Positions 47,101 through 64,000 of a stretch of DNA of 64,000 nt are shown piece by piece. The DNA is from Trichuris trichiura. Lineage: Eukaryota > Nematoda > Enoplea > Trichinellida > Trichuridae. Each line of letters begins with the position of its first letter. The first letter of the stretch is position 1. The position numbers and the translations under genes are program-made. Under the pieces are notes generated by a model. The model was not told the DNA's origin. It searched no databases and worked only from the letters and a program-made list of their open reading frames with translations. The stretch spans positions 3,968,001 through 4,032,000 of the forward strand of contig JBAJFE010000014.1 of NCBI GenBank assembly GCA_037903355.1, written 5' to 3'.

Positions 47101-50100
47101 GATCTTGAGTGGTCCTGCTGGTAGCCAAGAAAAAGGGGTACAAAACGTCTTTCAAGTAACTCTTAGCGATTCTGCGGATGAGTTACTCAAACGAATTTGG
47201 TCTCTCGACGCTATTGGGCTACGAGATGAAGAAGTAGAGAAGCCGTCACAAGTAATGAAACGATTCCAAGACTCTGTCTCCTTCGACGGACAAAGATACA
47301 CGGTCCGTCTACCCTGGAAATTTGAAGGAAGACTGCCGGACAACTACCGGCTAGCGCTACGGCGCTTGGAGCTTTTGGAAAACAGACTAACGAAAGATGC
47401 AAGACTCGCACGTCTATATGCAGACGGCATGCGTTCATACGTGGATAATGGGTTCGTAGAAAGAGTGGAGCAGTACGCAGCTACGTCCGGTCGACACTGG
47501 TATCTGCCACACCACCCTGTAATTAAGAACGAATCATCCACGACAAAATGTCGCATCGTGTTCGATGGATCAGCTCTCTATCAAGGAGTGTCGCTCAACC
47601 AGTTCCTTGAAATAGGACCGCCACTGCAACGAGACCTCGTTGGAATTCTCTTGAGATTTAGGCGATTCCGTTATGGCATACACGGGGACATAGAGAAGAT
47701 GTTCTTACAAATCGCATTACATGAGGACGATCGTGACGCAGTGCGATTCCTGTGGAGGGAGAAAGGAGCAGGCACGGAACCGACCGTGTTTCGGTTCACG
47801 CGACTGTGCTTCGGATTAAGTTGTTCACCATTTTTAGCCATCGCAGTGACACAACTCCATGCGCAGCGGAACAGTGAGAAGTACAAGCAAGGGGCTTCAG
47901 AAGTGTTGAAGAACATGTATGTCGACGACCTCGTAATGAGTTGCAGCTCAAAGGAAGAAGCAGCTCGAGCTTCTAGTGAGACAGCTGAGTTATTGCTGAG
48001 AGGCGGGTTCAAATTGACAAAGTGGGTAAGTAACATGAAAGAATTCAACAGTTGGATTCATAACTCTGCACCCACTGGTCGCGAAACCGTGAAAACTCTA
48101 GGATTGCAATGGTACACTAGTACTGATCAGCTGGCGTTGAATCACGTCAGTTTGAACCTAGAATCCGTAGCTACCAAACGGATTGTACTGAAAACGTTAA
48201 GCGAGGTTTTTGACCCGCTTGGCTTAATTGCACCTTTTCTTGTCGAAGCGAAGATGCTGTTACAGTTAATGTGGAAAATGGGAAAGGATTGGGATGAACC
48301 TTTAACGCAACCGCTGTTCGGCAGATGGAATCAGTGGAGAATGCAACTGCCGCTAATGGCGAATATTCGGACCGATCGATGGATGGGCCCATGCAGCTCA
48401 ACAGAAGAAGTAGAGCTTCATGTGTTCTGCGACGCTTCAAGTACAGCGTACGGAGCTGCCATTTATCTCAAGGCGAGCAATGGTGCAGTGGAACCGCACC
48501 TCGTAATGGCCAAGGCGCGCGTGGCGCCAGTGAAATCGGTAACTCTTCCGCGACTCGAGCTACTGGCCACACTGGTAGGTGCACGACTTCTAACGTACGT
48601 AAAGGAACAATTGGGCCTACCGATTCGGCGAATAACGTGCTGGAGTGACAGTATGGTAGCACTTTTTTGGATAAAAGGACTCGTCTAAATGGAAACCGTT
48701 CATACGCAACCGTGTACAAGAAATCCAACAACTGACGGACCCATTGTGGTGGCATCACTGTCCGACCAAAGACAATTCCGCTGACTTGTTATCCCGAGGA
48801 AGTAGACTAGACCACCTGAAAGAAAGTCAATTGTGGTGGCATGGGCCTGCTTGGTTGGGAAAGCCAGACGATTTCTGGCCAAGAGCAACAAACGTGGCAA
48901 CGCCAACGGCGGCAGACGAAGAGATTGCCGAGACGATATACGTCTGTACGGTTGAACCGGAATATTGCTTGTCAGAGGACAGCTACGAGAATTTTGATAC
49001 ACTTCTAAGAGTAACGGCATGGTGTTTACGGTTTCTTTCAAACGCGAGGAGATCTGTGAGCGAAAGGAACTTTGGACCACTGCAGGTAGAAGAGCTACGA
49101 CGAGCTGAGAAAATTTGGGTGTACAAGGCACAGAAACACGAATTCCAAATGGAGATAAGCTGCTTGAGAAAGAAGCAAAGTATCCCCCAGACGAGTCGGC
49201 TAAAGACCCTTGATCCGTTTCTGGACCAGGACGACTTACTGCGAGTTGGTGGTCGAATCCAGATGTCGAGTTTGCCATACGAGACTTGTCATCCCCTGAT
49301 CCTTTCGAAAAAATCCAAAATCGTGGAACCGTTAATCAGACAATGCCATCAACGGAATCTACACTGCGGTGTAGAACACACGCTATCCATCTTGCGAAGA
49401 AAATTCTGGATTATGGGCGGTCGGAGCAGAGTAAGGAAAATGACGGATGAAACTAGGTTGATGGACCATCGTCCATCTGGCGGGAGGATGTTCCGGCTGA
49501 AGCTGGAACTAGTGATGAGCAGGGAGTCCATCTGTACCTGCACATTATACCGTATAACGACACGTTGTTAGAGATTCTGTAGACTCAATAAACGCTTAGT
49601 CGGAAGCGGCGTTCTTGTTAGTCTCACAGTGAAATTCGAATTTTGTTGTGAACAAGGTCTTTCAAAAGAAGTGCTGTTTCATCGAGTATTACATAAACTG
49701 GATGGCTGCTGTGCTCGCTCGCATGCCATGAACTATTAGTAACATGTTAACACCAGTTAACCACCAGTTAGATACATAATTTCACCGCTGAAGACGGGTC
49801 GCGAAAGAACCCGAAAGCTCCGGAAGAAGTGTTAAAACCTCTCTGTTATTTTCACAACGGGAGACAATCCGTAATAAAGACATTCTTCAATATGAAAACT
49901 CACACTCCCGTACAAAAACATCATGTTTTTATGTTAACACCAGTCTCATTTTCAAACGGCAAACAGTCTCACCTGTTAAATGCGACGACAAGACATTTAG
50001 CCTTCGAATCGTCTTGTGAAACTACCAAGATCTATTAAAACAAAGAAACAAACTGTTATGACAATTGCACGTTGTTGTAAGGTTTAGGAACGTAACAAAT

Positions 50101-53070
50101 TTGTGATACTATCGTCCGTTATAATTTCAATCCTTAACTTAACGACCCAACTTTAGAATCAAAAGATTGATTGGTTCATTAATAAAACGGATAAACTGAA
50201 AGCAGAAATGTGCGACCAGAACTTCAAATTTCGTCATCAGCTGTTTCCTACATGAAAATCACCCATCATCAACTTGTTAAGAATTTAAAGCATAGAATTC
50301 ATTATCTTGTACTTCTATACTAGTAGTTGTCAGTTGGACAACAGCGCCTCTGGGAGGGAGTGAGACTTCGGAAGATTTCAGCGAGGCGCTGGAGAGCTTG
50401 TGGGGATGCTGAGAGGTCGAAAAAGGCTGCTAGGAGATCAAACGCGCTATTGAGAAAGAAGCAAGCGAAAATTCTTTTTTGACACTGGTTAAGTGGTAGT
50501 TTTAATCCAGAATGTGCATGAATAATGGAGGAAAAGGTTTTCCAGCAGCTAAAACAATTTACCTAAAATAAATTGGTGTCCTGCAGGCTACCTGTGTATG
50601 CAGACCGCCTGTCTGAGCCTGGCTCCCAGAGGAGTGGAACACTGCGTGCAACCGTGATAGATGCCTCTGATATCAGTTGGATCTGTCACAACTGCCTACC
50701 AGCTTATTGTATGGGTAACCCACGACGAACGACTTCACCTCTTTTATGCTGCTAATCTGCCTTCCAGCGAGAAATAATTCTGGATGATTCCTATTGGTCA
50801 TTTTTATTTCTAAGCTTAAGAAATAAAGCTTCGAGCCGCAGTTGGTTCCTTTTTATTTCTGCCATCTTTGTGAGCGTGGAAAGCACTTGCGAATCGTTAG
50901 AAGCAGACAAGAGTAGACGTAAACTAGCCGCTGGAGGTATCTCAATTCGCTCTTGTCAGGCGAAGGAGTGGAAGAGATATCTCGGGCGAATATCAGTCAG
51001 AGGAAGTATTTGGGAGGAGAGGAGAGTTCTGCCGCGAAAGAGGTTGAGAAAATATGCTCTTTACCATTCTGCGGAAGCTACTCGAGTATACAACCACTTT
51101 CGTATATGCGCAGTGTCCTTTAAGCCATCCCTGCTGATACGGAGGGCCCGCTGTAGTCTTCTAATCCTGATGGAGAACACTAACCGTGCCTTGAAGCTGG
51201 GATATTATTATTGAGGTGAACTGATGTTTCACATAAAAATCAAACATGAAAAATAGCAAAACGCAATCAAGTGTAAGAAAAATAGCAATCTGAATTAGCG
51301 AATGGCCAAGCAAGGCTGCGAGCATTCCTGTGTGAACTCTTAGAACCAGTTTATCCTTTCGTACTAATGTCTTCTTCGCTTCCGTCCTGTTTGGAAGGAA
51401 ACAATAGCAGATAAAATCGCACTTAGTAAAAAAATGTTTACATAAATATTTCAGAGCCACTTTTTTACGGCTGTCAGTCTATAAGAAAAATAACACCATA
51501 TTGATCCGACATTCGTAAGACAAAGAAACTGACAGTGGTAGGTAGCCACACGAATGGTAGATACTTTGTTTAATGAAATAGCGTCGAAGTTTATCTTACA
51601 TGATTAACTGAATAGCGGTCGAGATTGCCAATCGACCACTCTGACGAGTATTGAGTCAACCATTAACACTATCTGCAACTCAAGCTCCCTAACCGCATTA
51701 ATGCCTCGTCTTATTATACGAATAAGCAGAAAACGGACCAAAATCACTTCTCAAGGCTTCCTGAGAACAAACGGCAGCATTTTTTGTTCTGGATTGAACA
51801 AAGCTGAACTGCCCAAGATTTAAGCAAATGAAACTGATCCGTCACTAGAAATAGACTCAAGAACTTTTATTGTATACCTTTTTTAAGAAATTTGGATTTG
51901 TAAAGCAGAAGGTAAAACAGAAAATGCATTTTCTTGTTGACCCACTTTTAAGCTAAGTACCCACAGAATGTTATTTAACAAGACTGCTTCGAACAGGGAG
52001 TAACTTCCATGAAGTAATGAGTGCATACCTGAGCAGCGATGCCTATTCGACCCTGGTTCAAAGCTTCCATTGCATATCTATAACCTTGTCCTATCTCACC
52101 AAGAACGCAATGCGCAGGAATCTATATCGAAAAATCAATGCAACAGTGTGTCCCAATGCTAATGAACGTACTCGAACTTCTTCGAAATGAACAGGACATG
52201 TACTAGATGCACGAATTCCAAGCTTATTCTCTTTCCTTGCAACACTGACGCCCGTTAGTTGACGATCAACAATAAAGCATGTGATGCCTTTATAACCCTG
52301 AAAAATTTCCTAGCACATCGTCACCGTGACGATAAGCATTTCAGTTGCACCTTGGATGGATCAACGTTGGCGAAGACCAAGAAAACACCAGCATGTTCGG
52401 CATTTGTGATCCATAACTTTTCACCTTTTAAGATGTAATCACCCCCGGATCGTTTCGCTGTTGTCTTCAGCGCAAATGCATCTGAACCGGATGTCGATTC
52501 AGAAAGGCAGAAAGCTCCAACCTAAATTAAGTAAACTGTGTTTTTTCAGTTTCTTTGAGACAGTGCAGCACGAGGTCTTTGCATAAGGCAGGTAGATAAC
52601 GCTTCTTCTGCTCCTCTTCCCCGTAAGCCAAAAGCATCGGATTTATCAAAGTATTCTGCACATCGCAGGCAATAGCAACGCTCGCATCCACTTTGGCTAA
52701 TTCCTCTACAACTTGAACAACGCTAAAGAAAGGTGCCTCCGAACCGCCGTATTCTGACGGAATTTCGATGCCCATGAAACCATTCAAAAATAGACCATGT
52801 AGCACTCCGGAATCGAGGCAAGATTCTTCATCCATTCTCGCCACCAGAGGTCCTACTATTTCTTTGGCAAATTTAGCACCTTAAGAGTTTAAAACTGCGT
52901 TGTATAATGTCCGCTGCAGATCACAAATTACTGGAAGATTTCATGATTTCTTCATCGGTCGACAGGTCAGTGAGAGCAGGCGTATGCAGCCATCTGGTCA
53001 CTGCATTCCTCAACGCATTCGAACTCGCGCTTGTAAAGCATAGTTGGGGCAGTCGAAGGCCTTTCCACAT
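44177..53070 (-). CDS. ACADSB: Short/branched-chain acyl-CoA dehydrogenase, mitochondrial (complete, 8 exons, 412 aa)
   Basis: FAD enzyme that oxidises 2-methyl-branched and short-chain acyl-CoA in isoleucine breakdown, passing electrons to ETF in the mitochondrial matrix. Exons on the - strand: 53070-52932, 52879-52572, 52521-52351, 52297-52172, 52121-52029, 44688-44599, 44548-44311, 44250-44177; all introns are GT-AG and phases agree. The start [14 protein letters not shown] gives a basic, Arg/Ser-rich mitochondrial presequence; an upstream in-frame ATG at 53109 is possible. Landmarks: [150 protein letters not shown]. The active-site Glu is in [10 protein letters not shown], and the stop follows KQIEKEYD. 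The length is close to the roughly 430 residues of mammalian ACADSB. Small introns are 47-53 bp; the fifth is 7.3 kb and contains a Bel-Pao element. Confidence 0.93.
45121..45286 (+). repeat. Bel-Pao 5' LTR (166 bp)
   Basis: Starts tgttccggctgaagctgg, carries a polyadenylation-like aataaa near 45221, and ends ttgttgtgaaca. Confidence 0.9.
45356..49488 (+). pseudogene. Bel-Pao Gag-Pol polyprotein, frameshifted and lacking the integrase core
   Basis: The frame opens at ATG 45356. The Gag region (DUF1759 type) includes [20 protein letters not shown], followed by two Cys/His knuckles ([13 protein letters not shown] at about 337 and [14 protein letters not shown] at about 370). The retropepsin-like protease has [11 protein letters not shown] (about 446). 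Reverse transcriptase includes [20 protein letters not shown] and MYVDDLVMS. The Pao-type RNase H region has [14 protein letters not shown] and [16 protein letters not shown] single-base frameshift at about 48670-48681 ends the first frame at 48688; the sequence resumes as [16 protein letters not shown] and [20 protein letters not shown]. The integrase zinc domain ([20 protein letters not shown], then [19 protein letters not shown]) follows, then the 3' LTR. The DDE core and the usual C-terminal domain are absent, so self-insertion is impossible. Confidence 0.9.
49489..49654 (+). repeat. Bel-Pao 3' LTR (166 bp)
   Basis: Same as 45121-45286 apart from a few substitutions. It is preceded by the purine-rich run ggcgggagga and followed by the target copy AGGTC. 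Confidence 0.9.
49770..49930 (+). repeat. Penelope-like terminal repeat, single arm
   Basis: Core CTGAAGA 49788-49794, helix GGGT/ACCC with loop CGCGAAAGA, GAAA 49813-49816. The flank gggagacaatccgtaataaa and actcccgta resembles the flank of the 18506-18705 palindrome. Confidence 0.65.
49931..52028. other. Rest of intron 5 of the acyl-CoA dehydrogenase gene
   Basis: No further exon or known element is seen. Open frames here (for example 50870-51214) are unsupported. Confidence 0.45.
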
Positions 53071-54326
53071 TTCCGTACTAGTAAATGGAAAAGATGAAGC
53101 AGAACCCACTGCAACCGGTAAAAAACAACGTTATTAGAAAACATGTGTATAATTATGACAAGCAAAACATTGTGAAAGTTGTTCCAACAAAACAATCGAC
53201 TAAATTCTGCATGTACTACGCAGGAGAGCGTAAACAAGCCTTGCTAGTTGTGGCATAAACCATAGCGTGAGCATCACTCTTTGCCCCGAGGTACATCTCA
53301 TTTTCTTACGGTAATGAACTATGACCTGCAGTTGACCTTTGCGTATGATGAAAACGGAGTCAGTTCAATGAATACGATTTAATCAAACATGCAGTGATGT
53401 TTGGTTAATCGTGTGCAACACTCAGAATCACAGATCAGAGCCACACTTACGAAAATTTCTGCTTTCATTTTATTTTTTCTTTCTTTGTCTTCTGCTGTGG
53501 GTTTCTGCATGTTGTACAAAACTTATGTACTAGACTTTGACAATTGCACCAATCTCCTTTGTGGTTACGTACGAATTGGTGGTGAAGTCTTGATAAGGCA
53601 CTTGCGAAACGTCTTTTGTGTAGGAACTGTTTAAGTGTCGTTCAATCTTGAAATATTAGAATATCAAATGCTGTTCCACCCTGTGTTATTAATAATACAT
53701 GTTTGTATGAACTAAGTGCTTCTCCAGTTGCCACAGTTTCTTCCGAAAATAGCGAAACTGACAATGTTACACCCTTCTATGTTTCGTGCGTTACTTTTCA
53801 AAGCAAGAGCACCGTCTGACCAGGCAACGAAGTTCTTACCAATGATCAAGGAAGCCGGATCGGTTAGCTATGTTTACTCAGAAATTTCAATATGCTTGTT
53901 TTCTTGCCATCCTAAGACCCATAGCTAGTTAGAGAACTTCAAGCCCCAAGCAAGTTTTAGCGAGCATTTTCAAGGAACTTTTAGTCATGTCCAATTTGCC
54001 ATATGGATCGCACGTCTTACTCGACTAAGCAGGAGTTCAAAACGACTGTAAACAAGAACTGCTAGTTAGATTTACTCAAATATAAATCTTTTTTGATAAG
54101 TCACACAGCAATTTCCTGCCTCCATTATTTTTTTCAATTCCCTAAGCCAAGAAACGCCGGCCAAAGAATTTCATATGAGGAAAGTAAACATGATTTGCAG
54201 GCGTATACTGTAGATGTTTGTCCGTTTAATCGCATTTTGAACATATCAGTCCTTCTGGAGGATCGTTTTGTTTGTCGTTAGCAACATTTTCATTCTTTCT
54301 GCACCGTAAACAAAGTTTTCGTCAGC
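53071..54326. promoter_or_regulatory. Divergent intergenic region, acyl-CoA dehydrogenase and Brr2
   Basis: 1.26 kb separate the two start codons, so the promoters of both housekeeping genes must lie here. AG acceptor-like sites are close to both ATGs (tttactag before 53070 on the - strand; ttttcgtcag one base before 54327), which could serve spliced-leader addition. No core promoter element was identified with certainty. Confidence 0.45.

Positions 54327-64000
<9,674 letters not shown>

Larger units (their letters stand above)
45121..49654 (+). mobile_element. Bel-Pao LTR retrotransposon with integrase deletion, 4.5 kb
   Basis: LTRs of 166 bp (45121-45286 and 49489-49654) are bounded by TGTTCC...GAACA, and the 5-bp duplication AGGTC lies at 45116-45120 and 49655-49659. 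I count four base differences between the LTRs. A primer site-like TGGTCCTCCGGTTAGCC begins at 45289. The internal part holds gag, protease, reverse transcriptase, RNase H and the integrase zinc-binding start, then runs directly into the 3' LTR. It lies antisense in intron 5 of the acyl-CoA dehydrogenase gene. Confidence 0.93.

Noticed and set aside
45440..49543. - strand frames opposite Bel-Pao
   Set aside because: They have no domain content and overlap well-supported gag-pol domains on the other strand.

Overview
This window is animal genomic DNA. Genes are split by GT-AG introns, many only about 45-60 bp long, and transposons fill the larger introns. The mix of small introns, Tigger-type, hAT, Copia, Bel-Pao, Gypsy and Penelope-like elements, and AG acceptors lying right beside start codons suggests a clade I (Dorylaimia) nematode of the Trichuris/Trichinella type. 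That placement is an inference from style, not a sequence match.

Left part (about 2.7-26.3 kb, + strand): the 3' part of a gene for a single-pass membrane protein. Eight exons each encode one EGF-like domain, seven of them fully phase 1-1, followed by an exon with a transmembrane helix and possibly one cytoplasmic exon. Its start lies left of the window or is not recognisable. Introns hold a young Copia element with identical LTRs, Penelope-like fold-back repeats, Tigger relics, MITEs, a deleted Gypsy element inside an 819-bp palindrome, and a Gypsy-like solo LTR. A Tigger transposase relic lies upstream (0.6-1.9 kb).

Middle (28.5-38.6 kb): a Tigger element interrupted by a hAT MITE, then a second gene of the same design on the + strand. 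It has a signal peptide plus a Cys-rich ectodomain (32273-33092), one EGF exon (36917-37033) and one TM exon (38414-38538), with the same splice phases as the first gene. The two look like tandem paralogs.

Right part: on the - strand, a complete eight-exon gene for a mitochondrial short/branched-chain acyl-CoA dehydrogenase (44177-53070). Its 7.3-kb fifth intron carries a Bel-Pao retrotransposon that has lost its integrase core. Divergently, from 54327 to beyond the window end on the + strand, lies the gene for the spliceosomal helicase Brr2/SNRNP200 (34 exons seen, about 2,072 residues). Its C-terminal helicase cassette has degenerate ATPase motifs.

Most interesting signal: a short motif recurs at about a dozen loci on both strands, mostly inside palindromic repeats: CTGANGA, one extra base, a 4-6 bp hairpin, then GAAA. 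The base N varies (A, T, C) and the hairpin changes in a compensated way, which is the pattern of a hammerhead ribozyme core. One copy encloses a coding remnant like the C-terminus of a Penelope-like element. This points to a hammerhead-bearing Penelope-like family that has spread as fold-back repeats. The cleavage site could not be placed by eye.
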